Source of the DNA: an uncultured Bacilli bacterium
GTDB lineage: Bacteria > Bacillota_I > Bacilli_A > RF39 > UBA660
Length of the DNA stretch: 45,430 bases
Reading direction: 5' to 3'
Assembly: GCA_934102255.1 (NCBI GenBank)
Contig: CAKOSN010000013.1
Coordinates: 1-45,430, forward strand
Below the pieces are notes generated by a model. It did not search any database, was not told the origin of the DNA, and saw nothing but the letters and a program-made list of their open reading frames with translations. The position numbers were made by a program, and so were the translations under genes. This document shows positions 35,029 through 42,826 of the stretch, piece after piece; within the stretch, counting starts at the first letter, position 1; every line of letters starts with the position of its first letter.

Positions 35029-35710
35029 CTCCTATTCCGCTAACATTTTTAATATCATCGGTACTTTTAAAGTTACCATTAGTATTTCGATATTCAATAA
35101 TATCAGCAGCTTTAGCAAGACCAATCCCATTTAAAGTAGCAAGTTCTTCTTTAGTGGCTGTATTGATATTAATTAAATTAGAAACAGTATCATTGTTAGT
35201 ATTATTATCTTTAGTTTTATCATCATAACTAGCATTATTAGGTATTTCTTCAGTTTTAGTAACAGTTGTTGTCGCCGTACTTTTTACTACTTCATCTTTT
35301 TTAGGAACATAAATAACCATTTCTGATGTTACTTTTTTACTTAAATTAATAGTAGTTGTATCAGCACTCTTTAAAAGACCGCCCGCTAATTTTATACAAT
35401 CATTAACAATGCTATCTGGACTTACTTGATAAACACCGGGATTTTTAACAGAACCCTTAATATCAATATAGTACTTAACTTCTTCCAAAGCTTGGTCTTC
35501 AAGACTAATGTTATTATCGTTATCATCAGTATTTTTAATCTCTTCATTTAAAGCTAGATTATCACTAATATTTTCCTTTAACAAATATTGTTCTTGAAAG
35601 AAGACATGGTAAATATTTAAAGTTAAAATACTTACTAGCATTAATAACACTAAAATCTTAAAGAAATACTTTTGAAAAAAGGTCTTTACTAAGTCAAAAT
35701 AAAAATTCAT
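34988..35710 (-). CDS. comEA: ComEA DNA-binding competence protein
   Basis: 240 aa. One N-terminal membrane helix (about 18-36) is followed by an acidic linker and an SLBB domain (YYIDIKGSVKNPGVYQV). A Thr/Asn-rich spacer follows, then a C-terminal helix-hairpin-helix pair (ININTATKEELATLNGIG and IKNVSGIGDALFAKIKDY) that binds double-stranded DNA outside the membrane. The GGAGGTGATAA ribosome site is near-perfect. comEB is absent between comEA and comEC. Confidence 0.95.
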   Translation of the reverse strand: MNFYFDLVKTFFQKYFFKILVLLMLVSILTLNIYHVFFQEQYLLKENISDNLALNEEIKNTDDNDNNISLEDQALEEVKYYIDIKGSVKNPGVYQVSPDSIVNDCIKLAGGLLKSADTTTINLSKKVTSEMVIYVPKKDEVVKSTATTTVTKTEEIPNNASYDDKTKDNNTNNDTVSNLININTATKEELATLNGIGLAKAADIIEYRNTNGNFKSTDDIKNVSGIGDALFAKIKDYITV

Positions 35711-35875
35711 AATTTATCACCTCCTAATTATATATATTGGTAACACATTATGAATTTCCTTCAAAAATTTCTATTTTTTCTAATTTTTTGACAATTTTTT
35801 ATTTATTTTTACTTTTAATAAACATATATTTACTAACGATAAACTAAAATCTTTTATTAAATAATTTATTAAACA

Positions 35876-37036
35876 TTAAAGACTAGCAATTTTATCACGT
35901 AATTTTTTATTTTGGCTTTCTACTGCAACTTTTTCAGTAATGCCAATCATAACAATCGCATTAATAGCAAACGAACCACCATAACTAAAGAATGGAAGCG
36001 GTACACCAGTTAAAGGCATAAGGCCTAAAACGCCTAGCAGATTAACTAAAATATGCAACGCCAAATATATACAAGTACCAAAGGCAATTAGACTCATACT
36101 AACACTAGTAGCTTTCTTAGCTATCTTAAGTATCTGTAAAAGAATAACAACATAACCTAAGATTACTAAGATACCAGTAACAAGTCCTAATTCTTCAACA
36201 ATGATAGGAAAGATAAAATCCGTATGAGCTTCTGGTAAATATAAATATTTCTGAGTAGAATTACCAAAACCTAAACCAAATAAGCCACCATTTTTAATAG
36301 CAATATAACCATTACACACTTGGTATCCTAAACGTTCATTACGTTTTTCATCGCTACAAGGTGCTAGAAAAGAAAATCTTGATAACTGGTAGCCTGTAAA
36401 AATTTTATCTTTAAAAAGAATACAAGCAGCGCCCCCTACTAATGCTACTAAAAGAATTACTAGATTAGCACGTAAGCGGGTCTTTTTGGGCATTGGCACC
36501 GCTAAGAATATCAAAAGAGCTAAAACACCAATAATAATGGCACTTCCCAAATCTGGTTGTTTTAAAACTAAAAAAGCAATAACCTCAGCAAAAAATAAAG
36601 GTATAAAATAAATAAAAGCTCTCGTTTCTTTCTTTTTAACTATATCTTCATAACTAAAAGCTAAATAAATAATAATAATTGACTTAGCAAATTCGGCTGG
36701 CTGAAAGTTAAAAAACCCTAAGCCATACCACCCTTTAGTACCATTAGTTATCTTTCCTGCAAGTAGAAGACCAACTAGCGAAGCACCAATTAAAATCATT
36801 AATAAATAAGATATATACTTATAAGACTTAAATGGAAACCGGGTAACAATTATCGCCGCCAAAGCACTAATTACTAAAATTGCACACTGCCGAATAAAAT
36901 AATAATTACTAGCAACGCCCTGTTTTAAAACTGTTAAGACACTCGAAGCACTAAAAATCATTATACAACCAAGAACAGAATAAAGAATTATTAAAAAAAG
37001 TAAAAGCAAGTCCATTTTGGCTATTTTTTTCTTCAT
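35876..37036 (-). CDS. ftsW: FtsW/RodA/SpoVE family peptidoglycan glycosyltransferase
   Basis: 386 aa SEDS-family polymerase with about ten membrane helices. Family markers are MIFSASSV, FQPAEFAKS, KQPDLGSA, EAHTDFIFPIIVEELG and PLTGVPLPFFSYGGS. The large external loop between FTGYQLSRFSFL and GLFGLGFGNS is typical. FtsW is favoured over RodA by the PLTG...SYGGS form, but SpoVE is possible. The GTG at 37045 is less likely than ATG 37036 behind AGGTGG. Confidence 0.9.
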   Translation of the reverse strand: MKKKIAKMDLLLLFLIILYSVLGCIMIFSASSVLTVLKQGVASNYYFIRQCAILVISALAAIIVTRFPFKSYKYISYLLMILIGASLVGLLLAGKITNGTKGWYGLGFFNFQPAEFAKSIIIIYLAFSYEDIVKKKETRAFIYFIPLFFAEVIAFLVLKQPDLGSAIIIGVLALLIFLAVPMPKKTRLRANLVILLVALVGGAACILFKDKIFTGYQLSRFSFLAPCSDEKRNERLGYQVCNGYIAIKNGGLFGLGFGNSTQKYLYLPEAHTDFIFPIIVEELGLVTGILVILGYVVILLQILKIAKKATSVSMSLIAFGTCIYLALHILVNLLGVLGLMPLTGVPLPFFSYGGSFAINAIVMIGITEKVAVESQNKKLRDKIASL

Positions 37037-37098
37037 TTTAACCACCTATTATAATAATACCATAAATTAGAACAACTTTTAGGGATAAATTTCTACTT

Positions 37099-37128
37099 GT
37101 GTCAAAAAACGTGTCAACCCATAAAATA
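37099..37128 (+). promoter_or_regulatory. Tandem GTGTCAA repeats and CATAnnnTA element before the YjcZ-like gene
   Basis: GTGTCAA occurs at 37099 and 37111, a 12-base period. CATAAAATA at 37120-37128 fits the sigma-K -10 pattern, as upstream of cotE, but no proper -35 is seen. Suggestive only. Confidence 0.3.
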
Positions 37129-37155
37129 TATTAGATACATAAAGGAGGTATAAAT

Positions 37156-37341
37156 ATGTATTATTACGGAAATAACGGCTACTACGGTGGCTATGGTTAT
37201 CAAAATCCTTGTAGTACTTATGTTGGTACCACTGCTGGCTACGGTTATGGCTATGGTGCTGCTATCTGGATTGTCTTATTTATTCTTTTAGTAATTATTA
37301 TCGGCGCTGGTTGGTATGCTGGTGGTAATAACAACCGTTAA
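37156..37341 (+). CDS. YjcZ-like small sporulation-type membrane protein
   Basis: 61 aa. The N-terminal half is made of Tyr/Gly repeats (YYGNNGYYGGYGYQ). A single membrane helix follows, with IWIVLFILLVIIIGAGW, very close to the core of the YjcZ family found in spore formers. It has a strong AAGGAGGT site and its own terminator. In Bacillus, relatives are made during sporulation; their function is poorly known. Confidence 0.7.
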   Translation: MYYYGNNGYYGGYGYQNPCSTYVGTTAGYGYGYGAAIWIVLFILLVIIIGAGWYAGGNNNR

Positions 37342-37362
37342 GAGAGTCTTCTCTCTTTTTTT
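37341..37362 (+). terminator. Terminator of the YjcZ-like gene
   Basis: AGAGAG/CTCTCT arms (37341-37346 and 37351-37356) with a 4-base loop, then a T tract. Confidence 0.8.
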
Positions 37363-37403
37363 ATATAATAGGAAAGTCATCCGCAATATTGTGTATTTTT
37401 TGC

Positions 37404-37430
37404 ACGCGAAAAAGTTCATAGATTTCGCCG
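37404..37430. repeat. Inverted repeat in the 280-base gap before tnpB
   Basis: GCGAAA (37406-37411) and TTTCGC (37423-37428) form a small hairpin. The remaining gap from 37363 to 37640 is AT-rich and holds no credible gene. It probably contains the left end of the TnpB element, but the boundary cannot be placed. Confidence 0.35.
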
Positions 37431-37583
37431 CTTTAAAATTTATCTATTGTAAACTTGCTTCACAAACTTTATAAATGTTTATAAAATAATTATAACAAAA
37501 GAAATGAAAATAATGTAAAAAATTATAAAACTACCGTTTATTAATTTAAAAGTTAAAAAGTTTTAAAAATATAAGATAAGTTA

Positions 37584-37612
37584 TGGACAAATGAAAAAAT
37601 TAATGATAATAT
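37584..37612 (+). promoter_or_regulatory. Possible tnpB promoter
   Basis: TGGACA (37584-37589), 17 bases, TAATAT (37607-37612), 29 bases before the ATG. Confidence 0.4.
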
Positions 37613-37640
37613 GCACTTACAAGCAGGCAGGGTGGTTTAA

Positions 37641-38777
37641 ATGATATTTCAAAAAGCGTATAAATTTAGAATATATCCAAATGAAGAGCAAAGAATTCTT
37701 ATTAATAAAACATTCGGGTGTTCTAATCTTGTTTATAATAAATTATTAGATAAGAAGAAAACTAATCCTAAATTAAGTAAATATGATTTAGGAAGTTTTA
37801 TTCCTGGTTTTAAGCAAGAATTAGAATTTTTAAAAGAAGTTGATAGTATGGCTTTAGTTCATACTGCTCATGATGTAACTATCGGTTATGATAAATATTT
37901 AAGTGGTAAGGGTGGTATGCCACATTTTAAGAAAAAAGGTGTTAAAGTAAGTTATACAACTAATTGTGTAAGAAGTTCATACAAAGGTAAAAGCTATGCC
38001 AATATCATGGTTGATATTAAAAATAGAACTATTGTTTTGCCAAAACTAGGTAGTGTAAAAATTAGAGGCTATCGTAATTTAAAAGAGTTTCCTTTTAGAA
38101 TAATAAATGCTACGATAAGTAGAGCTGCAAATAAATACTATGTATCAGTAGTTGTAGAAGAAGATATAAAGCCGAAATATGCTAAAACTTACCACATAGT
38201 TGGTATTGACTTAGGAATTAAGTCATTGGTAACAACTAGTTCGTTTGAATCATATGGCAATGTAAGTTCTTTAAAAAAACATGAAAAAAGAATAGCTATC
38301 TTACAGCAAGAGTTAGCAAAAAAAGAAAAGAATAGTAAAAACTATAATAAGATTAAAATAAAATTGGAACGTGCCTATATTCGCCTTGCAAACAGTAGAA
38401 GAAAGCAAGCAGAAGAAATAGTAAGCAAACTTTTAAAAGAAAATGACTATATTGTAGCCGAAAACTTGCAAGTAAATAAGATGATAACTGAATCCAGTTC
38501 AAAATCATTAAGAAAAAATATAATTCATTCCACATTTTCTCTAATTTTAACAAAATTAAGGCAAAAATGTTTGTGGGATAATAAAAGTTTTATTCAAGTA
38601 AATACCTATTTTCCAAGCAGTCAACTGTGTTCGTGCTGTGGACATCGAAACGAAGAAATGAAAGATTTAAAATTAAGAGAATATAAATGTAGTGAATGTG
38701 GAAATATTTTAGATAGAGATATAAATGCAAGTTTAAATATATTAAATGAAGGAATAAAAATGGCTTTTGGCTTGTAA
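37641..38777 (+). CDS. tnpB: TnpB RNA-guided nuclease, IS200/IS605 family
   Basis: 378 aa, full length. The N-terminal helix-turn-helix-like start KAYKFRIYPNEEQ is typical. The RuvC-like active site is complete: Asp190 in GIDLGI, Glu274 in AENL, and Asp360 in DRDINAS. The zinc finger uses C330/C333 and C350/C353. TnpB proteins cut DNA next to a short TAM, guided by an RNA from the element's right end. GGGTGG precedes the ATG. It appears functional. Confidence 0.95.
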   Translation: MIFQKAYKFRIYPNEEQRILINKTFGCSNLVYNKLLDKKKTNPKLSKYDLGSFIPGFKQELEFLKEVDSMALVHTAHDVTIGYDKYLSGKGGMPHFKKKGVKVSYTTNCVRSSYKGKSYANIMVDIKNRTIVLPKLGSVKIRGYRNLKEFPFRIINATISRAANKYYVSVVVEEDIKPKYAKTYHIVGIDLGIKSLVTTSSFESYGNVSSLKKHEKRIAILQQELAKKEKNSKNYNKIKIKLERAYIRLANSRRKQAEEIVSKLLKENDYIVAENLQVNKMITESSSKSLRKNIIHSTFSLILTKLRQKCLWDNKSFIQVNTYFPSSQLCSCCGHRNEEMKDLKLREYKCSECGNILDRDINASLNILNEGIKMAFGL

Positions 38778-38779
38778 GA

Positions 38780-38915
38780 TACTTAAAGTAAAAATTGAAT
38801 TTTAAATACGGTGGCGACCATCGAAGTTTATGTCTTTTGAGATTATTCTCGTAAGAAAAGGTCATTCGTGAGAATGGCTGAGTTGAAATGCGAAAGTAAT
38901 GAGCATTTTAACTTT
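38780..38915 (+). ncRNA. Putative omega-RNA scaffold / right end of the TnpB element
   Basis: Directly after the tnpB stop comes a G-rich stretch unlike the AT-rich surroundings, with several hairpins: CGGTGG/CCATCG (38809-38823), TTCTC-type arms near 38845, CATTC/GAATG (38863-38876), and a 10-bp stem at 38882-38891 with 38903-38912. In this family the guide RNA is made from the 3' end of tnpB through the right end, with the guide just beyond it. The 3' boundary is not certain. Confidence 0.65.
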
Positions 38916-39040
38916 TGTTCTTTCCAGTTTAAATATTTTTATATGTAACGTTTCATATTAATTTTTTCTCTTAAAATGTGAATATTATTTCAAAATTTTA
39001 GTAAAAAATATTATAACCCCTTTCTTTTTAAAGTTATTTT

Positions 39041-39049
39041 TGGTAAAAT
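39041..39049 (+). promoter_or_regulatory. Extended -10 promoter of def
   Basis: TGGTAAAAT, 24 bases before the chosen start. The -35 is poor. Confidence 0.4.
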
Positions 39050-39072
39050 ACCAATGAATGTGGGGTAGTATT

Positions 39073-39627
39073 ATGCAGTTACCAAATATTAAAATATTAG
39101 ATGAAAAAGAAAAGATTTTACATAAAAAAGCTTTACCGGTAGATAAGTTTCCTATTTCTAAGGAAGACCAAAAAAACATTGAAGATATGATTACTTATCT
39201 AACAATGAGTCAAATTGAGGAGTATTCTGAAAAATATGATTTACGTCCTGGTATGGGACTTGCTTATCCACAAATTGGTATTGGTAAGAGAATTTTTGTT
39301 ATTGTTGATGAAGTCGAAAAAGGTAAATTTGAAAATTATGTCATTATTAATCCTAAAATTGTTTCCCAAAGTGAAGAACTAATTTACGTTGGTGAAGGTG
39401 AAGGTTGTTTATCTGTAAATCGTGAAGTCGAAGGTATTGTTCCTCGTGCGGCTAGAGTTACAGTAGAATATAATGATTATAATGGTGATACTTATCGTAT
39501 TCGTGTCCGTGAAGACATTGCCGTTGCTTTTCAACATGAAATTGACCATTTAGACGGTATTTTATTCGTTGATAAAATTGATAAGAAAAATCCTTTTAAA
39601 GATAAAGAATTAATGCGTGAAATTTAA
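39073..39627 (+). CDS. def: Peptide deformylase
   Basis: 184 aa metalloenzyme that removes the formyl group from nascent N-termini. Motif I is GMGLAYPQIG (the usual second Ala is Tyr), motif II is EGCLSV with the metal Cys, and motif III is QHEIDHLDG with the two metal His and catalytic Glu. The insertion after motif I is of the Gram-positive type. ATG 39058 is in frame, but GGGGTAG is correctly spaced for ATG 39073. Confidence 0.95.
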   Translation: MQLPNIKILDEKEKILHKKALPVDKFPISKEDQKNIEDMITYLTMSQIEEYSEKYDLRPGMGLAYPQIGIGKRIFVIVDEVEKGKFENYVIINPKIVSQSEELIYVGEGEGCLSVNREVEGIVPRAARVTVEYNDYNGDTYRIRVREDIAVAFQHEIDHLDGILFVDKIDKKNPFKDKELMREI

Positions 39628-39662
39628 TTAATTTTCCATTTAAACTAATATTTTTATATAAA

Positions 39663-39697
39663 AAAAAGTAGTGATTATTTAAAGTTCACTACTTTTT
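39663..39697. terminator. Bidirectional terminator between def and the beta-helix gene
   Basis: A 12-bp perfect stem (39663-39674 with 39686-39697), A/T tracts on both sides. The stop codon of the opposing gene lies in the right arm. Confidence 0.85.
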
Positions 39698-41137
39698 TGT
39701 TGTAATTTTACTTGTTACTTCGATTGTCTCATCAACGATTGTACCTTCACTATATTTGCCGTCTTTGTAAATATGACTATCTAAAGTACCACTACTCTTA
39801 CCGTCTTTATAAAGTTTATACGTTCCTTTAGTTATAGATTTAGTGCTAATAATCAAGGAATTAAAGTCATCATCACTTAAAAATGTCAATATTTCTTTAT
39901 TATTGCTATCTACTAGACTAAGAACACTGTTCTTTTTAACAATATCTTTTAATTTAAGACAGATTGTATAATTTTTAGAACTAGTTGTCGGACTTTCATA
40001 AATATCTTTACCTATAGCAATCAAAGTACCACCATTTATTTCATAACCATTGGTTGTATCTATACTTGAGTCGTCCTCTGTTCCTAAAAGATAAGTAATA
40101 CCACCGTCTATAATAATATTTTGTTTAGATTTTAAATTAGATTTAGTACTATTAATCGTTAAATTACCATTTACAATATTAATTAAGCCACCGTCTTCAC
40201 TCGTAATGATACCATAATTTTTAGCTGTTATATTAACAGTACCACTATTTAAAACAAAATCATTACTTAAAACATTTATTCCAATATTTTGATTAGCATT
40301 AATGTTTAAAATACCACTACCCTTTAATTCTACTGGTCCGGTTGAATAAATTACACTATCATAATATGACGAGCCTTCATCACTTAAATTATTAGTAGTA
40401 CCTTCCTGGGTTTCTATTTTTAACTTTCCAGCTCCTTTATTAATAATACTAGCCATATCTTTAGTATTTATTTCTACATTATTTAATACCAAAGTTACAT
40501 CACCATTGCAGCTAACAATAATAGTATGACTAAAACTACCACTTAAATTATAAGTACCACCTCTAGTTATTGAAATATTTTCATTATAATCATTTAAATT
40601 AATATCCTTTTCCGTTATTTCTTTACCATTTAAGCTTGGAACACCACCGTTATTATTTGAACTATTATTACCTTTATTGTCTTCTTCAACAATAACATCA
40701 GCTGGTAAAAAAGTAATTGGTTTTATAGTAAAATATAAAATTACAGCCGTAAGTCCTAAACTTAAAATCAAATAAACTCCTATTTTAGCTAATGGAAAAA
40801 ACGTTAATTTAAAAGTTAAATAGTTAAAACCTGAAAATAATAAGTAAAATAATATTTGAATTGATATAAAAATCAAAACTGAGGTTACTACGGTAATAAT
40901 AATTTGGCTACTTCTACTAGTTTTAGTAACATTAGTAGTTGTTACACCATCATTACCATAATTATAACCCGGAAAATAAGAGCCATAATCATTACTGTAA
41001 TTATTATCATCATAAGTTTCATTATAACTATTATTAGTATTACTAATACTAGTTAAATCGTTATATAAAATTACACTGAAACTAATGAATGCCAGTAAAA
41101 TTGTTATTAATATAATATTTTTATTTTTTCTTCTCAT
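39689..41137 (-). CDS. Membrane protein with cthe_2159-type carbohydrate-binding beta-helix
   Basis: 482 aa. An N-terminal hydrophobic segment (8-25) is followed by an Asn/Tyr-rich loop and two further membrane helices (about 78-100 and 118-140). From residue 165 there is an extracellular repetitive beta-helix: ITRGGTYNLSGSF, VTLVLNNVEI, VELKGSGILNI, FVLNSGTVNI. These resemble the cthe_2159 (DUF4353) domain, which binds acidic polysaccharide in a clostridial relative. The fusion to three membrane helices is not the usual signal-peptide form. It follows the sortase block on the same strand. Confidence 0.7.
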   Translation of the reverse strand: MRRKNKNIILITILLAFISFSVILYNDLTSISNTNNSYNETYDDNNYSNDYGSYFPGYNYGNDGVTTTNVTKTSRSSQIIITVVTSVLIFISIQILFYLLFSGFNYLTFKLTFFPLAKIGVYLILSLGLTAVILYFTIKPITFLPADVIVEEDNKGNNSSNNNGGVPSLNGKEITEKDINLNDYNENISITRGGTYNLSGSFSHTIIVSCNGDVTLVLNNVEINTKDMASIINKGAGKLKIETQEGTTNNLSDEGSSYYDSVIYSTGPVELKGSGILNINANQNIGINVLSNDFVLNSGTVNITAKNYGIITSEDGGLINIVNGNLTINSTKSNLKSKQNIIIDGGITYLLGTEDDSSIDTTNGYEINGGTLIAIGKDIYESPTTSSKNYTICLKLKDIVKKNSVLSLVDSNNKEILTFLSDDDFNSLIISTKSITKGTYKLYKDGKSSGTLDSHIYKDGKYSEGTIVDETIEVTSKITTKK

Positions 41138-41190
41138 AAGTATCTCTCCTACACTTTTTCATTTTAATTAGTAATTGTGAAGAATAAATG

Positions 41191-41212
41191 AAAAAAGGCA
41201 TATAAAGCCTTT
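41191..41212 (-). terminator. Terminator after the small 41214 gene
   Basis: AAAGGC/GCCTTT arms (41194-41199 and 41207-41212) and a T6 tract on the minus strand. Confidence 0.75.
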
Positions 41213-41213
41213 C

Positions 41214-41423
41214 TTACACAAATAATTTATTTAAAACTCCTGAAGCTTCTTCCTTAGTTAAAGGTAGTAAATCATTACCTTCTACCCTTCTAAGTAATAA
41301 ATCATGGTAATCCATTTCATTAGTTAAATAAACATATTTATGGTTATTAAAATCTATTTCTTTAACAATTAAATAAATTTTTCCATCCAAAGTATAAAAA
41401 TCAACTGTATCTTTCATATTCAT
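41214..41423 (-). CDS. Small hypothetical protein
   Basis: 69 aa, soluble, acidic/hydrophobic mix, no recognised family. A pattern of strands (VDFYTLDGKIYLIVKEI, HKYVYLTNEM) recalls DUF1292-like small proteins. Its ATG overlaps the stop of the upstream gene in an ATGA, so it is coupled to it; GGGAAAG serves as ribosome site. Confidence 0.6.
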   Translation of the reverse strand: MNMKDTVDFYTLDGKIYLIVKEIDFNNHKYVYLTNEMDYHDLLLRRVEGNDLLPLTKEEASGVLNKLFV

Positions 41424-42226
41424 AGTGCTTTCCCATTTCCTTCTGTTAAATCTAAATTATATATATTTTCTTCTAAATTATGGATACCATCAGCATAATC
41501 TATTCCAGTAATTGCCCCAGTTCGAACACTTTTACCACTTTGCATGTAATTTTGGTAAGCACTGCCATTTACTTCACTACCTGGCCCCTTAAAATAATGT
41601 TCCATAAATTGTGGTCTACTTAAATTATAATAAGCCTCATAAAGTCCACTTGTATCGCCACATAAACTAATCGCATAAATTGCTTGGTCAGTAGATAATC
41701 CCTTACCCGATTCATCTTTACTATAGTCCATCAAATATTTCTTTAAATCATCATAACCTTTTTTATCGCTAGATTTAATATTTATTTTACCATGTTCATC
41801 AGTTTCTACAACAAAATTAGGATTTGCTTCAAATGCAGGGTCCATATCTATAATATCACTAATTAAATCACTAGTTTCTTGCATTGTTTTAGCAAAATCT
41901 CCTTCAGAAGTAATTGTATTAATAATTGGTTTAGATACTGACTCAAGGGCTTTATAAGATACACCAGCAAGCGCAACCGCTCCTAGTAACTTTAAGAAAT
42001 TAACACGAGTCATTTTCATAACACCTTTTTTAGCATTATGATGAGCCTTACCGTCGAAATCGATTTCAAACTTTGTAAGTTTTGGTTGTTCTAACTTAGG
42101 TTCTGTCTTATTAGACTCATGATGTTTTTTTGTAATATCTTCTACTTCTTTAATTTTTAAATCTTTATTTCTTTTATTTACCATATTAGTAAACACATCT
42201 TCTGTGTAATTACTTTCTTTTTCCAT
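41420..42226 (-). CDS. Hypothetical membrane-anchored protein with Tat-like segment
   Basis: 268 aa, family not recognised. A hydrophilic, Lys/Glu-rich N-terminal stretch of about 70 residues precedes MTRVNFLKLLGAVALAGVS. That segment looks like a twin-arginine signal (S/T-R-R-x-F-L-K) with the second Arg replaced by Val. The rest (about 170 residues) would be external and includes an acidic DLISDIIDMDP stretch. It lies 31 bases after the sortase and is probably in the same unit. Confidence 0.6.
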   Translation of the reverse strand: MEKESNYTEDVFTNMVNKRNKDLKIKEVEDITKKHHESNKTEPKLEQPKLTKFEIDFDGKAHHNAKKGVMKMTRVNFLKLLGAVALAGVSYKALESVSKPIINTITSEGDFAKTMQETSDLISDIIDMDPAFEANPNFVVETDEHGKINIKSSDKKGYDDLKKYLMDYSKDESGKGLSTDQAIYAISLCGDTSGLYEAYYNLSRPQFMEHYFKGPGSEVNGSAYQNYMQSGKSVRTGAITGIDYADGIHNLEENIYNLDLTEGNGKAL

Positions 42227-42256
42227 AAACTATCACCTAATATAATGATAGCATTC

Positions 42257-42826
42257 TTAAACTCTTTTAGCAACTAAAATAATATCGCCATTTGCACTTT
42301 CATTACACGTTTGAATATATAAAAACTTACCTAAATTATCATAATTATCCGTTATTCCTACGATTTCGTAAGTCAAATCATAGCCTTTATAATTAACAGT
42401 TACAATATTATTACTATTTAAAAAATCTTTATCTTGATACTTAAATAATATATTAAAAGGAAGGTCATAATCCTTAGAACTATGACCATAAATATAACAG
42501 TTAGTATCATCAAGTAAACTACAACGATAATCAACAAATATTGCTCCAAAGCGGTCTTCTTGTTTCTTATAGTTATGATGTAAATAATACTTATTATTAT
42601 CAGTTTGGGCTAAAAGATAAGTTTTATTCCCCAGATTAATACTACCAATTATATCATTATTTATTTCCTTAGTATAATCATCTTTATATTCATTACTTGC
42701 CATATTAGTATATTTTTCTACTTGAGCATAGCTAAATCTTATTCTAACTAGTGAGATAATAATTAGAATAAAGTTAAGAATTATTAAAAAGCTTAAAATA
42801 CTTCTTTTTCTCTTATTTTCTAGCAT
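42257..42826 (-). CDS. Class B-like sortase, atypical
   Basis: 189 aa. An N-terminal membrane helix (10-30) is followed by a sortase fold: YYLHHNYK, GAIFVDYRC, the catalytic His in YIYGHSSKD, and the catalytic Cys in LYIQTCNES. The order and spacing fit class B. The Arg that follows the Cys by 7-10 residues in active sortases is absent: the aligned place in NGDIILVAKRV is Asp. Activity is therefore uncertain. Its start overlaps the MucBP gene by 14 bases, which suggests enzyme and substrate are made together. Confidence 0.82.
   Translation of the reverse strand: MLENKRKRSILSFLIILNFILIIISLVRIRFSYAQVEKYTNMASNEYKDDYTKEINNDIIGSINLGNKTYLLAQTDNNKYYLHHNYKKQEDRFGAIFVDYRCSLLDDTNCYIYGHSSKDYDLPFNILFKYQDKDFLNSNNIVTVNYKGYDLTYEIVGITDNYDNLGKFLYIQTCNESANGDIILVAKRV

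Larger units (their letters stand above)
37584..38920 (+). mobile_element. Solo IS200/IS605-type element (TnpB only)
   Basis: An intact tnpB with a structured right end and no tnpA on either strand nearby, the IS1341-like arrangement. It would need a TnpA transposase from elsewhere in the genome to move. The ends given are approximate: the left is set at the presumed promoter and the right at the last hairpin. Confidence 0.7.

Noticed and set aside
35780..35800. TTGTCAAA-like Spo0A box upstream of comEA
   Set aside because: A single short match in very AT-rich DNA with no second site or promoter alignment; expected by chance.
38353..38865. Minus-strand frames opposite tnpB
   Set aside because: Both are antisense to the conserved tnpB catalytic region and the structured right end; no ribosome sites.
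38985..39179. Minus-strand 64-codon frame over the def start
   Set aside because: Antisense to def and its promoter, no supporting signal.
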